From contig NC_037091.1 of NCBI RefSeq assembly GCF_002994745.2, positions 29,828,289 to 29,892,288 of the forward strand: DNA of 64,000 nt, given 5' to 3'. Below, piece after piece: positions 1 through 12,559 of the stretch. How positions within the stretch are numbered: the first letter of the stretch is position 1; each line of letters begins with the position of its first letter. A program made the position numbers and the translations under genes. This DNA comes from Rosa chinensis. Taxonomy: Eukaryota > Streptophyta > Magnoliopsida > Rosales > Rosaceae. The notes under the pieces are model-generated. The model was not told the DNA's origin. It saw only the letters and a program-made list of their open reading frames with translations, and ran no database searches.

Positions 1-1236
1 AATTTACTAGTCTTTTGATCTGTAAACGACATTCACATTTACTTTTGACTCCGTTTTGATCTTTTAGGGATCCTAAAAGTTGACTTTTTGTTCAGGTTAA
101 AATTTGAGAAAACTTTCTTCATGAAAATCGTAGGAGACGTTAAATCGAGCACATGCATATGTGATACGTAAAAATCGGAGTTCCTATACGAAAGTTATAA
201 GAGAAAAGGTAAAGTTATTGTTCATGGTAATTTCATATATATGGAAAGTTACTGTGGTAGCTTCCATTTTCAGAAACTACTCCAGGTGACTTTCTCTCTC
301 CTCTCCCTTCTCTCTCCCCGACCCGGCCACTGTTGCAGGCCGTTTCTTCTCCGTCCAGCGATGGATTTGGACGTTGCCAGTGGCTATGGAATCCTCTCTT
401 CCTCCTATCCACGTCTATGGTTCTTTGGTGGTGCAATTTGGGTTGTAGGAGGTGCAGCAAGGCGGTGATGGCGGTGGCCATTTCGGGTCTCCGGCGACTT
501 CTAGTTTTCCGGCCATTTTCGGCCGTCCCACCACCCATAACTTGGAGTCCTTGTCTTCATGGTTCGACCCATGTCCGTGGGAAACCTCAATTTTGCCGGA
601 TTACTGCGAATCAACTACGAGAAGCATCCCTTGGATTTGAGGTAAATTCAGGTACTTAGACTTGAAATTGAGCTTTGTCACAGTTATGAAAGATGCATAG
701 AATGCCAAGATGATGCTACTGGTGAATTTTGGTGACCATCGGAGGTGGTGACCGGAAGAGCGTGGGGCCCACGCGCCGCTACTGTTGGCGGCATGTGGGA
801 CAGTATCTGGTTTTCGTTAGATAATTCAATTGTGAGTTCAAGAATATGTGGATATGATTTTTGGTGGAAATAGGAGAGGTTTGATATTGATTTTGAATTT
901 CTGAAGTTCGATAGTTTGGTTATTGATTTACAAGAATCAGGTCATCTGATTTCTGTCGGTTCTGTCCTAGAACCTTTAAATTAAGGAATTGATGATAATG
1001 ATGAAGTTTTGGTTAAATCGAAGAAGAAATGGAAAGGTTGAATTATGAGGATATGATATGGGAATCGTATTTAATTTTCAGATTGTTATTCACAAATTAT
1101 AATTGTGTACAGGATGACGTGCCGAGCAACTGCTCGACGAAGGAAACCGTTTGGTGGTCGCCTAAACAATACTGTGAGTGGGCATTTGATTTTGATTAAA
1201 TTATGCATGCAGTATTAATTTTGAGCATTTATTTTA
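1..1236 (+). repeat. LTR-type repeat A, left part
   Basis: This is probably the interior of a large plant LTR cut by the window edge. The block around 60-240 (a short T-rich motif, then text about a delayed lesion-like sequence ending in a TATA-like stretch near 233-242) is collinear with 3700-3870 and 60500-60680, where similar LTR sequence precedes a TATA box. No convincing gene is present; the short reading frames at 241-659 lie in the transcribed leader part of the repeat. It resumes at 2326 after a transposon insertion. Confidence 0.55.
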
Positions 1237-2325
1237 GGGATAAAATCCGTTTAGTCCTTGTACTTTGCCTCTCTCATCGTTTCAGTCCCTGACATTCTAA
1301 TTTAATCTAAAAACTCCCTAATCTACAATTTCCCTCTAATAGGTCCCTTTCACGTCAAATTAGGAGTTGGCCTTGGGTGAAATGTCCAATATACCCCTCT
1401 GTTATTTCTATTTCCTTTTTTTTTTCTTTTTTCCTTTTTAATTTCTTTTTTTCCTTTTTTCTTTTTCCTTTTTAATGACCATCATATCTTGTTGCATCAG
1501 TAGCGCCACGTTGGCAAACCAATCCAGATCGACCCGAACAATTATTGTTCTCCACGGCAGCGACCATTTTTCTTTTCCATCACTATTCTTCTTCTTCACT
1601 TCTAGTTTTGGTCAACTTTGCCATCAAAAACCACCATTTCAACTAGACCCAAAATCCAAATCACCATTTTGAGCAAGACCCAAAAACCTCAGAGTCTGAA
1701 AAAATGGTAGTTTTCAGTGAAAAATTTCCAAATTGAGGCCTGATGTGGAGAGAGAAAGTGGGATTTGAGTGGGAGAGAGAGAAGTAGGCTGTAAAAACAA
1801 GAGAGGAGTGGTTTAGCGGTGAATTTCCAGCTGATTGGGATCTGCTTGTGCTTGAGAGATGTCGTCAGCGACGATGGAGACGAGGGAGGATCCGCTAAGA
1901 GACAATAGAGGGAGATCGCTCAAGAGAAGGTGAAGAAGTGATAGATCAGCTCCTAGCCTCTTGCTTTTGCTCGTTGTCTATCTATACACCACCAAGCTAG
2001 GTCTTTGCTGGGTTTGGTTTCAATTTGGGGAGAGAAACAGATGGGTTGTGGAGTTTGATCGGAATGGGATTGGTGGGTTGAGGAAGGAGAAAGTAGGCAG
2101 AACAAAAAGGAAAAAAAAAAGAAAAAAGAAATTAAAAAGGAAAAAGGAAAAAGAAATAACAGAGGGCTATATTGGATATTTCACCCAAGGCCAACTTCTA
2201 ATGTGACTCGGAAGGGACCTATTGGAGGTAAATTGTGAGGTCAAGGAGTTTTTAGATTAAATTAGAATGTCAGGGACTGAAACGATGAGAGAGGCAAAGT
2301 ATAGGGACTAAACATATTTTATCCC
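1237..2325. mobile_element. Non-autonomous Mutator-like element (long TIRs)
   Basis: The ends are inverted repeats of roughly 170 bp (1237-1407 against 2150-2325), both beginning GGGATAAAAT. The element is flanked by a perfect 9-bp target duplication, TTTATTTTA, at 1228-1236 and 2326-2334. Long TIRs with a 9-bp duplication are the hallmark of MULEs. The 1.1-kb body has no transposase. It contains a pyrimidine-rich stretch near 1410-1470, its purine-rich mirror near 2100-2160, and short reading frames (1475-1672, 1961-2206) that I cannot assign. It sits inside LTR repeat A and is therefore younger than it. Confidence 0.9.
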
Positions 2326-3673
2326 TTTATTTTATTATGAGATTTATTTATGATTTATTGATATACTGAATTTTATGAGCTTTGAAATATCGAAATTTTG
2401 ATGATTTACGAGGTTGATTAAGTTGTCTTTGAGTTTCACTTTCCAAAAGCTTTTATTTAATTATTGAGTTACTTGAATTTCGAGCTATTATGATCTCCTT
2501 CGGAACGTTGGTGAATTGGTGAGATCTTATGGTGATTTCTGTTGAGCTTTGACTTATCGAGTATTTGTATGGTTTCGATGATTTACTAATGATGATATTT
2601 GAGTATGGATTTATCACAAGCTATATTATGATTTAGTGGTTTCGGATCATTCGATGAGGTAAATAAGTCAACGCATGCATGCATTTCCTGGTCGGCAGTC
2701 CCCTCCAGGTAATAGTCTAGTCGGCAGTTCCCTCCAGACAATATTCTGGTCAGCAGTCCCATCCAGAATATTCCGGTCGGCAGTCCCCTCCGATGCGTCA
2801 TCTGGTCGGCAATCCCTTCTAGATGACATGAGGTAGTTAGTCGGTAGTCCTCTCTAACTACCTATGGTTAGTCGGCAGTCCCCTCTAACCATCACCTCCT
2901 TGTCCGGTCGGTAGTCCCCTACGATGTGTCACTAGTCGGCAGTCCCCTCCAGGTGGCATGAGATGACTAATCGACAGTCCCCTTTAGTCATCGTCTATTT
3001 TGAGATATGAGTAATTTAACGAGATGTTTGAAATATCATTATATATTTGAGGGATTTGAGATTTTAAAGAGATTTCGAGATGTTCTATTTTACGTGGTTG
3101 AGATTTCAGTAAAGATGATGATTAAGAGTATTTTCAAGATTTTTACTGCATGCTTGGTTTTTAAGAGAATAATTTGGGAAAGCACTAAATCTTATAATTG
3201 TTTTCCTTCGTGATTAGTTATTTTTCGTCCACTCAATCTAACGGTTTAAAAAAAAAAAATGTTTTTCCACTGGGCCATTCGGTTTCAAATGCCCAGTTTG
3301 CAGGCCAGATTAGCTTGAGGTCGAGCGTACATGAGGTTAAGGCATAGCTTCTGCATTATAAAAAGTATCGATCATTTATCTTGTATTCTATCCTCTTGTA
3401 CGCCCTGTGCATTAGATTGCTCTGATAACCCATGAGATTAATATTCTTAAGTTCAGAATTGTTTTGTGAAATGAGAGATGTTGTGATTTAGGGAGCAGGG
3501 TGGCTCCAGAAGAATAAAGGTGGATTATTTTAGAAGTGTAAATGTCTTTCTACAGGTTTTTGGGTAGTCCACTTTTAGAGGAAGTTCCGCCAGATTTTGG
3601 TAGAATTTCTTCTAAGGTGAGCCCTGCAGGGCCACTTTAGATTTCAAGGTGAAATCTGGAGTGGGTCCTGTCA
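2326..3673 (+). repeat. LTR-type repeat A, right part
   Basis: This continues the LTR interrupted by the MULE. It contains a minisatellite (2683-2998) and ends in a TGTCA-type LTR end near 3673, after which a second, related LTR sequence starts. The short frames at 2586-2801 and 3007-3213 are not credible genes: the first only reads through the minisatellite. Confidence 0.5.
2683..2998 (+). repeat. Minisatellite with core GGTCGGCAGTCCCCTCCAG
   Basis: Some 9-10 imperfect units repeat a GTCGGCAGTCCC core followed by a variable arm. The sequence after each core often repeats the sequence before it (for example attcTGG before and CCAGAAT after), so many units could fold into small hairpins. It lies in the 3' half of LTR A. 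Confidence 0.85.
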
Positions 3674-5022
3674 TTCGTGAAGTGGAATCATTCTCAGACG
3701 AATAATTATTTGAAACGCATAGTTTTAGGGGAGTACAAAGATTGACTTTTTATATGTTGAATTTCTCCGAAAACTTCCTTCATGAAATCGTAGAGTGCAA
3801 CGATACGAGTTCGTACGAGAAAGTTATTATCAACGGAAGTTATTTTCATTTTCAGAAATTTTGGTATAAATAGAGAATTTTCGGAAATATTTCACAAAAT
3901 TCAAAAATTTCCTTTTTGGGCAAATTTCAGAAATTTCTAGAAACCCAAACTCTTTTTAGCTTCCGGTCGACCTGACTCAGACCCGGGTTTCCGACCTGGT
4001 CGGCATTTCATTTTTCGAAGACCTTGGGCGGTGAAACCAACCCAGATCGACTCCTCTCCTCCATCTGGTCCTCCATATGGTGGCCTCTAGAGCCGATTCT
4101 CACTGAGCGCGACGGTTCGAAGCGGCGAAATAGAGCGACATCAGAGCCGATCAGTTCTCCAATCTCCAGCGACAGCTGGGCTTGAAACCGGTCTTATTTT
4201 GCTCGTGGAAGCCTCCTCTTTCGATCCTTGGTGGTGGTTTTGAATGATTCTCATTGTAGAACTGCAACTTAAGGTGAACAGTGATTTTTGGCTTGAAGCG
4301 GCTATCGACTACAATCTAGGCCGATTTGGCTTAAACTTCAGGTATTAAAGTTACTCCAATTGGTATTCTCTACATTCTGGAAGGTTGGTATTGAGTTTGG
4401 CATGGCGGCGCATGGGTTCACGTGCAGCCGCCTGTGGTGGCGCTTCAAGCCATATCTGGGGCAGTTTCTTACTTCATTATCATCTACTCGTTGGTATGAG
4501 CATTTTGATGGAGATCGTTTGATAATGTTAGGGTTTTTAGCGTTTTCAATTTTCTTGGTTTTTGATCTGTGAGGATTGGGCCGTTCGATCCACTTGTAGT
4601 TTTGACATATCAATCCTAGAAGTATTCTGAAGACTTTGGGTGGTAGTCGATGAAGTTTCGCCTCAATTGACATTACTTTTGGGTTTTAGTTCAAATCAGG
4701 GATTCGACTTTAATCGTTTATGTTTTGTGTACTGATTGAGACTGTTCTTTCCTTAGGTGCTTAATAGAGTGCATTTTATAAGTTTTCTAGTTGTGTAAAG
4801 ACGCAACAAGAAATTTCGAGGTGAGTGATCTCACAATGTTCATTTACGAACGGATTTACCTTATCATTTTGGGAGTTATTAATTTAACTGTAAACTATAG
4901 TTGGTATTAGTGGTATTCCAAAGTGAATTAAAATTACGTGAAATATATATGTGTTGGTGGATTTGTTGTGATGAAACAATATTTGTGGGTGTGTTCATTA
5001 TATTGTTATGGGGTGTGGCTTT
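3674..5022 (+). repeat. LTR-type repeat B, left part
   Basis: A second LTR of the same broad family as A and as the solo LTRs at 31883-34694 and 60363-63458. A TATA box (TATAAATAG, 3865-3873) lies about 190 bp into it, as in the others. Near 4800-4860 it has the motif 'gacgca...gaggtgag...ctcac...catttacgaac', also found near 61797-61850. The frames at 4338-4673 and 4360-4572 are antisense to each other and are not supported as genes. The LTR is interrupted at 5023 and resumes near 9166. Confidence 0.5.
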
Positions 5023-6230
5023 TTGTTAGGTCCATAATTACCTAGTAATTATTCCCCTAATCTTGTACTTTTGCTTAACTTTTGTGTTTATTTATATAAA
5101 TTTATTATGTTTTCCTTATCATGCTAGGAAATGATGGAAAAGTTTAGAAATGCACTAAGAACTCAACTTCAGCACATTTTCCTACTCTGGCTAGGAGAAA
5201 CCGAGCTAGGCAAGGAAGGAGGAGTGGTAGACTGACCAAGTGAACTCCAAATGAGCTAAAACTTTCCAGATATATTCTAGACATCCTAAGGATAATTTCT
5301 TATGAAGAGTGCAAGAGCTAGTTCAGAGTGGAAGGCCATCAAAAGATCGGTCCAATTTTCTGACTAAAAGATGAAAACCGCAAAACCGGACATGTAAAGA
5401 TTCTGGCAGCATTTTCGGCCACACCACAGTGAACTAAGCTCTGAAATTTTACCAGGATGATCTACACTCATGGAGGAACATTTTGTTTGAAGAAGTCAAA
5501 GGCCAATTCCGAGCTCTCGGTAGAGATTCAATTGAAGGAAGAAAGGAGAAGAACGTGCGCAAATGGACAAAAAATGGGTCAACGGTAGTCAACGCCGGAT
5601 TCTGGACTTTTCCGGCTGAGAACATCTGTGGAGGACAAGGAATTGCTGACTAGGGTTAGAGACTTTAGGTTATTTTGAAATTCAAAATTAGAAAGATAAC
5701 AAGTGGTCCCATTCTTACACCTTACACATTTGTCTCCCATTTATTATCTTGTTTCCCTACACAATGACTTTTCTACCCTTAATTTGTCTCCTCCACTAAA
5801 ATATCTATAGGCTTTCTAGGTCATTTCTATGTGGAGTCAAAAACTAGATCCACATTTTGTGCTTACACATTTGTCAATCACATCTAGCCCTTCATTCCTT
5901 TTGATCTCCACCCTTGATTTGAATTGCCTTGGCCTTTAAATAGCCCATTCTCTCTTCCCAAAACCGTGCATACCCTTTTACTCTCTCACTTTGCAACATC
6001 AAAATCTCTCTTTTCTCTAGTTCTAGCATAGTTTCTCTCTAGTTTTTCATAACTAGTTCATAGTTCTTTGATTTTGTGTAAGAGAGAGGTGTGTAGCCAC
6101 TTGGGTTTCACCAAAACCGAAGTTTCTACACACTTTGATCAATCACTTCTCTTGTTTCTCACACATTCAAGCCTTGTTCTTACATTTTCATACTCAATGA
6201 TGTTCACCAACACTTTTCGGGATTGAAAAG
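5023..6230 (+). repeat. LTR fragment of the TGTTAGGTCC family
   Basis: It starts TGTTAGGTCCATAATTACC. The next about 1.1 kb is similar, in the opposite orientation, to 36780-37915. It carries a TATA-like TTAAATAG at 5936-5943. No coding sequence. It appears to be a partial LTR nested inside repeat B; the 3' end of this LTR is missing or replaced near 6230. Confidence 0.6.
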
Positions 6231-7092
6231 TGTTGATTTTCTATTGTTTTGAAAAGTGTTGAGGATTGTAGGACATTTTTAGGTCATGGGTGACTTATTT
6301 AAATGTTTAGTTTTTATACCAGGAGTCATTGATGGGGATCAATTTTTGGGAATCTTTTATTTTAGACTCGGGTAACATTTTGGGTCCAGTGTGACTTGAT
6401 TAATGTTTTGATATTTATACCGAGGAGATAAATCAGAAAATAATCATATAATTAATTCAAAAATAATCTCCCTAGAATCAAGGTGATAATTTGAAGACTT
6501 CTTATTGGTTTGATGACACAGGAATGATGATGTGGAATTATCTAATTGGCTACTGCTTTGTGGATTAATCAGATAAATCCTAGAAAATAAAAAGAAGAAT
6601 TTTTAAGGATTGGAGACCAAGTTGCCATCCTCCTATAAATAGGAGCATCATTGGCACCACCACTTTAGACACCCCTTCTCCCATAATTCTAAATACAAAA
6701 AATTCTCTACATTCTCTAGTCTTCAGAAGCTCTACGTCTCAACCAAGGAGGAGAAGAAGTCATGCAATACATCAAGATCCTATCCGCCATCCACCCTTGT
6801 GTCATCCCTAGAAGATTGCTTGCTTTCAAGGATCTTCAAGTTCTTCGTCTCAAGGCTTTATCATTCATCTTTCATGGTGTATTTCATACTTTCTTTTGTT
6901 TTCCTTTGTTTGATTCGTAGAGTTATGAATTCTAGTTAACATGATGTTAAGGGCAAAGTTTAAATCCCGCTTATATGTTTTGAAATAAAGTTGTGATTTC
7001 TTTCTGTTGATTTCTATGTTGCTTATGTGAGATTGCTTGATTGATTTTGGATTACAAAAAACTTTTGCATGTTTATTGTACATGCATAGCAT

Positions 7093-7624
7093 CTGTCGGC
7101 CATAATCAGCATTCAAGACTTGACCATGTCACACTGTCGGAATGACTTATATAGTGTAACCTTCGGAAACACAGCATGACAAGCTCCACCGACAAGTCAA
7201 CTCCAGGCCGGAACACACCTCGACGCGCAGACACGCGCCACCCAAAGTTGGCTCTGCAGAAAGAACCAAAACTCAGCAAACTGAGGTATATAAGTCCCAC
7301 ATCAAAAACAAGAGTGAGGTAACTCACTCTTTCACCTATAAAAGGTCCACTTCTCTCTCTTCAAAAAAAGTACATTTTGAACATCTATTCACCGCTACAT
7401 TTGTCAATACAAGTACATTGCTTAACTTTAGCATCGGAGGAGCGAAGACCGCCAACCGTGGTCTCCCCTCTTAACGCCGTTGTATTTCTCTTGACAGATT
7501 AGCAGGAGTTTCAAAAACATACACACATCGGAAGATTGGACTCCTGTTCACGTTATCGGAAGATTGGACTCCTGTCCACGTTATCGGAAGCCGACTCCCT
7601 ACGGCGGTATTCTGAGCATTAACA
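7093..7624 (+). mobile_element. Tat-like Ty3/gypsy LTR
   Basis: A 532-bp LTR begins TGTCGGCC and ends in ...ACA just before TTGGCGCTGTCTGTGGGAA (7625-7643), the sequence that normally follows the 5' LTR in Tat-lineage elements. A TATA box (CTATAAAAG, 7336-7344) fits an LTR promoter. A short duplication of 'ATCGGAAGATTGGACTCCTG' occurs at about 7528-7585. Only one LTR is present in the window. Confidence 0.75.
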
Positions 7625-7677
7625 TTGGCGCTGTCTGTGGGAAACTAAACTAATAGTCATTTCCCATTCAACCTATC

Positions 7678-8447
7678 ATGGCTAGCGGAAGCGGCGAGGG
7701 CACTGGAAACCAAGCAGATCAAGCCTCCAACCCTCAGCCCAACCCTACGAACTCACCAACCGTCAACCGTGAACTGTTCACCACACCAATTAATGTGGAC
7801 GGACAGAATATCAACACCCCCGAGGCACTCCAAACACAATCTGTCGTGGAAAATCAGACCGGCACAAGCCATCAAGTGCAAGGCAGGGATTTAGCCGCTA
7901 TGTTAGAGATAGCCTTGGCAGACTTACACAACGCAAACAGAGAGCGAGAAAAGGAACGAAAGGAGAAGGGGAAGCTCAAAATCAAGTGGCGACGCTATTG
8001 TCAAAATTTGACGAGCTGAAAAAAGCGCTAGGAACAAGTGCGCGACCAAGCCAAAGTGGACACTCTCAAAGTGAAAAGCCCAGCCCAAGTGTAGGGACAT
8101 GACCAACACCACTACCAACAATCCCAATGGGTGTCGCCTTAAACCCGGCTGAACTAGCAGGATTAGGACCGACACCCCCAGTACAAGTAGCACAAGAACA
8201 GGTAGCGGATTCACAGCCGCAATATGATAATTCATTCGGCGCCGGTCAACAAAGGGGAATTGGAAACATGCTGGCACCACGACAACAGATTGCGGCACCA
8301 ACCCAACATATGCCTAGACCGACTGTAGACGCCACCGCCTTGATATTGGAAAAAATGCGGGAACTAGAGGAAAGGTTGCTCAGAGCTGAGGTTGGCACCC
8401 CACTATTAGCAAACATTACATATTTAAAGCATATCGGAACTACCTAA
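7678..8447 (+). pseudogene. gag remnant of the Tat-like element
   Basis: The frame starting at 7678 encodes a Q/N/T/P-rich N-terminus (MASGSGEGTGNQADQ...), as in Gag proteins of Tat-lineage retrotransposons. It stops at 8019. A second frame (8127-8447) continues in the same style, with a short charged helix near its end (ILEKMRELEERLLRAE). At about 8402 the sequence abruptly becomes unrelated repeat. The rest of gag and all of pol are absent. It is a frameshifted, truncated and non-functional remnant. The assignment rests on position after the LTR and PBS rather than on a recognised domain. Confidence 0.6.
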
Positions 8448-9165
8448 TAGTAATTGGTGGCCAACTTAGGATATATGCATGTAATTGGTGTTAGATTTAG
8501 GTAAACAATTCACCTAATAGTTTTGTGAACCTATTTCATAAGTAGTAAAGGCTTTGGACAAAAATCAATTAAGGAGGATTGCAAATAGATAAACTTTTTC
8601 ATAGAAGGTTGTGCATTTTGGTAGACATCATTTCTTTGTTCTTCATGCATTGAATGTGTTCTTGAGTAGCTAACTTTCTAGACTATGATTGCATGTTCAA
8701 TAGGTTTAATTTAAGTGCTTTCACTTAGATTAAATATTCAAGGAAAGTAAAAAATGGGAAATCATTGTTTATTAACATTTCACATAGTCAACTTCTTTCT
8801 AATGACATAGAAAATCAACTATAGGAGTTGTAATTAGATTTCTTGCATATGGATGTGGTTTTGATCTTTGTTCCTTGCGTTCCACCCTTGTATTTGTGTT
8901 TTTACATTTTCTTTATTTTGTTTCTTTTAATTTTTAATTTAAAAATCCTAAAATCCCCCTCTTTACGTTAACTTTTGTATATCTTCATTCTTTGTTTTAT
9001 TTTTGTAAATAATATTTTATACTTATATTAATTCTTTATTTGTTTATGCAATTACATGTGTACCCTTAATCCTCGGTTAGAACGATCCCTACTTATTCTA
9101 TACTGACAACTACATATTTTGTAGGGTTAAATTGCGCGCTTACTTTTAGCGTATCAATATTCTTT

Positions 9166-9777
9166 CTTTATCTTTCATGGGGGACTTTGGGTTTCATATT
9201 TAAATTGTTGAGTGATCAAATAATATGACTTTTGTCACGGAGTGACATATGCAACTCTTTCGAGAAAAGGAATCAATGCATGGGTTGTTTTCATTAAATT
9301 AAAATGGTGGTTTTCTCGTGATTGGTGTGAGTTGTTAGTTTTTGTATTTGTATTTGTGTTTACTCATACAAGCTTTCATAAGCTTACTGAGTTTGTTGTG
9401 TGACATCCCGGTGCACTATTCGATGGTGTAGAGGTTAATGCAGCAGGTTAGGATAATCGTGGCTGAAGTTGAGAAGTTGTGTATTTGCAGCTTTATGGTA
9501 GGAAGCCAATTTTGTGACTTTACCATTGATAAGACTTCCGTTTGTAGTAAGATTTACGTTTTATTTTGTTGTGGCAACTTAATTTGTAAAATTATATAAT
9601 ATATGACTCTACAGAGTGGGTTTGTATTGACATTGTGGGTTCAGAGCATTAGTATGTACTTGGTTTTAAAGGAAAAAGTTTTTCCAGGTACTTTGTATTG
9701 ATGGCTAAATTATCACGCATGTATAATTTTGGGATTTATATTGATTTTTAATTATGTTTAAAAATCAGGACGTGACA
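9166..9777 (+). repeat. LTR-type repeat B, right part
   Basis: This is collinear with the 3' part of the solo LTR near 63060-63458: 'actcata..agctt..', '..gtgcactattc..ggtgtag', '..taatttgtaaa..' and '..atgactct..gtattgacattgtg.gttca' occur in the same order. It ends in a CGTGACA LTR terminus (9771-9777). Confidence 0.65.
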
Positions 9778-10547
9778 CAGCTCATCTGATGTATCCTAGG
9801 TTGACTTGGCCAAAATCACAACCTCGTTCACTTGCTTCATGGACTCCAGTCTCAATATTTCTAACAACTGTCTGAGAACCTTATTCAATTCATCAAATTG
9901 GTGTGCATAATCAGGCTTTATGCAATTGAACCAATTTCCCTAAATGTGGGTATTCAACATGCTAAGGCTCGACAGCTGGCCAACCAACACTATGCTCTCT
10001 TTCATTTTTCTCTGAAGATCTTCTATTTTGTTAGACGGGGGGATTCAATTGTAGGTTTTGAAATCATATCTGCTTGATGATCCCACGTTGTAAACACTTT
10101 AGGGTAAACTCGAGACTTCTGAGATGAGTTTTAAACTTGTTGGTCGAGTGAATGGCTAACTTAATGCCATCATAGAGGAGCTAAAAAAGTGCTCCTCCCA
10201 TGCCCAGACCTGAGGCAAGGCCCAAGAGGTAGTTAACTCAGACCCAAAATATTTTTTCAATCTTCATCTTTATTTATTTATAATTTTTGCTGAAAATATA
10301 GAAATTTAGGAGGCACAGAATTTAGTCTTAGATCCGGTTAGGCTGTTATCAAATAGAATAGAGAAAAGTGTATATATACTAAATGATGATGATTGGCTTT
10401 TAATATGTGTGTGTGTGTGTGTGTGTAAATATGGTAGAGGACAGTGTATATACATTTTTCTTTATCAACAAATATAATAAATCTTTTATGTAACCGCAAT
10501 TATAACATTTGTTTACAAGTTGGTGCTACTATCTAATCTCCATTAAA
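9778..10547. other. Intergenic sequence with a possible minus-strand coding relic
   Basis: No intact gene. The minus strand of 9780-10030 reads as a leucine-rich helical fragment with stops (…EDLQRKMKESIVLVGQLSS… and …FDELNKVLRQLLEILRLES…), which I do not recognise. A (TG)n microsatellite lies at about 10405-10426. The last part (10440-10547) is similar to 20476-20540, which marks the pre-insertion sequence of the LINE that follows. Confidence 0.4.
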
Positions 10548-10638
10548 TTCATTACAATATAATTTCCTTTCATTTAAAAACCCTAAGTGCCACCTGCTGT
10601 GCCGCCTCCAAGCCTACTGCAACTATCACTTTCCAACA

Positions 10639-11398
10639 ATGCTTCAAGGCAACATCCTTGTATGGAACTGCCGTGGAATAGTCAACTTTGAATCACAAAG
10701 AGCTTTGATTGATATGGTACAAGCTTGAAAACCAAGTATCATTTTTTTAGCAGAAACCCTAGCACACAAGGATCATATAGATGCCCTAACTCGAAGGCTA
10801 GGCTTTAAGGACAACATCTGTTACCCCCAAGAACGTGAGTCGCAGGGGATTGCTTTTGCTCTGGTCTGATGATACGCATGCAGAACTGCGGTCTCGATCA
10901 CCAAATCATGTTGACGTCATTATTGGCAAGGCAGATGATGCACCTAAATGGCACTTTACTGGTATTTATGGGATCGCTGCAAGAGATGGGAGGCACAGAA
11001 CTTGGTCTCTCATCAGATCGCTGGCTTCTGATGGCTGCTCTCTTCCATGGCTTGTTGCAGGAGATTTCAATGAAATAATGTCTAATAATGATAAGTCTGA
11101 GGGTCGACCAAGGGCAACGGCTCCTATGTCCATGTTTAGAAGAACGATGGCCGCTTGTGATCTCATTGATATGGGCTTTGTGGGTAGTCGTTTTACCTGG
11201 AGTAATAAGTTTACAAAGGAGCGGCTCGATCGGGGTTTCCAAACACCACAATGGAGGGCTCTTTTCCCCTACAGTAGGGTTATTACTCTCAATCCGAGTG
11301 ACTCTGACCATTGTCCTCTTCTTGTTGTGATTAGTTCAATGAAGATCACTTGGAAGAAAACTCCCAAAACACTTTCGTTTGGAGGAGTGTTGGCATGA
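10639..11398 (+). pseudogene. LINE endonuclease domain (broken)
   Basis: The frame from ATG 10639 begins MLQGNILVWNCRGI, the usual start of the apurinic-endonuclease-like domain of plant L1 ORF2 (the N in WNCRG is a metal-site residue). It hits a TGA at 10726. The domain continues in other frames to 11398, with the family motifs 'WLVAGDFNEI' (about 11050), 'GSRFTWSN' (about 11187), 'ERLDRG' and the terminal 'SDHCPLL' (about 11306; the H is catalytic in the family). The catalytic motifs remain visible, but internal stops and shifts make it non-functional. Confidence 0.8.
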
Positions 11399-11468
11399 AA
11401 ATCAGTCCTATGGAGATATTATCAAACAATCTTAGGCTGAACTTGCAACTAAAGATGCTCTACAACAA

Positions 11469-12116
11469 GTGGTATGTAAAATAAATGACACAGGTAATGA
11501 ATTGATGAAGTGGCACAAGACTGAGCTCGATAACCAAAAGGCAGAACTCCGAGTTATTCAAGAGAAACTCAATGATCTCATGAGTTTACCCTACTCCCCC
11601 GATCAATATGAAGAGCAGAGACTTTCACATGTTAAGCACAGTCAGTTACTAGCTCAACAAGAAAAGTATTGGAGGCAGAGATCTAGAGCTATTTGGCTCA
11701 AATATGGGGATAGGAATTCTGCCTACTTCCACAGGCGTGCTAGTAATCGACGTAGCAAGAATTTGATTCGAGGCCTCATTGATGAACATAACCAGTGGCA
11801 AACCGAACCAAGCGAAATTCAACGACTCTTGCTTTCTTATTTCTCACATGTCTTTTCAACTGAAGGATGTGATTTGGATGTCCTTGCACAAGTTGTAGAG
11901 GCAACACCGGTCAAAGTAACGCCAGACATGAACATTGATCTTTTAAGGCCCTATACAGAGGAGGAAATCAAGGTTGCTCTCTTTCAGATGCATCCTTCAA
12001 AAAGCCCCGGACCTAATGGTATGTCCCCCTTTTTCTTTCAAAAATATTGGAATATTATTGGGCAGGATGTGTGCTTAGCAGTTCGTAGTTTTCTTGATGG
12101 AGGTGAGTTGTGTAAC
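11469..12116 (+). pseudogene. LINE reverse transcriptase, N-terminal part
   Basis: An open frame (to 12119) carries the linker 'WLKYGDRNSAYFHRRAS' and the start of the RT palm, 'EEEIKVALFQMHPSKSPGPNGM', both standard in plant L1 ORF2. It breaks off at residue 'FLDGGEL' where a hAT element is inserted; the last 8 bases (12109-12116, TGTGTAAC) are duplicated at 16560-16567. RT coding resumes at 16568. Confidence 0.85.
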
Positions 12117-12559
12117 TAGGGCTGGGCATTTAAACCCGAAAACCCGCAAACCCGGACCGGCCTGTCAAAGCCCGACCCGTACAGGCCGGGCCCAATTATT
12201 TTTTTCATCGAAACGGGTCAGGCCGGGCCTTGACTTTCAGCTAAACGGTTCAGACCGGGCCTTGTGTTTGAAAACAGAAAAAGCCCGTCAGGTCCGTATT
12301 AGACATCAAAAGACAGATGGCCATGTATTATTGGTCCTAATATAGAGAGTAAAATCCTTATCATAGGATTGAACACACAAGATTCTTCTCCAAAACCTAA
12401 ACCTAATCTTCAGCCTCCATTGAGTCCATTCTAATCTACCCAATCTGAAAGTCTGAAATGCATGAGAGGCGCCTCTCTTCCTCCAAAGTCAAAACTGAGC
12501 TCTCTCCTCCGCCCTAGCTGTGAGGCCGAGCTGCCGAGACACCAAACGGGCTCCGATCG

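Larger units (their letters stand above)
6231..9165 (+). repeat. Another LTR-type segment, interrupted by a Tat-like fragment
   Basis: A TATA box (TATAAATAG, 6634-6642) is followed by leader-like sequence to 7092. After the Tat-like insert the sequence resumes near 8403 and ends near 9160 in a GCGCGC-TTACTTTTAGCGTATCA-type tail, a typical 3' end for plant Ty3/gypsy (Athila-like) LTRs. There are no credible reading frames. The exact boundaries are uncertain. Confidence 0.45.

Noticed and set aside
2683..2998. CRISPR-like array of GTCGGCAGTCCC repeats
   Set aside because: The genome is a plant, spacers are short and mirror the flanks, and the array lies inside an LTR. It is a minisatellite.
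10898..11311. Minus-strand 137-codon frame
   Set aside because: Antisense of the LINE endonuclease.
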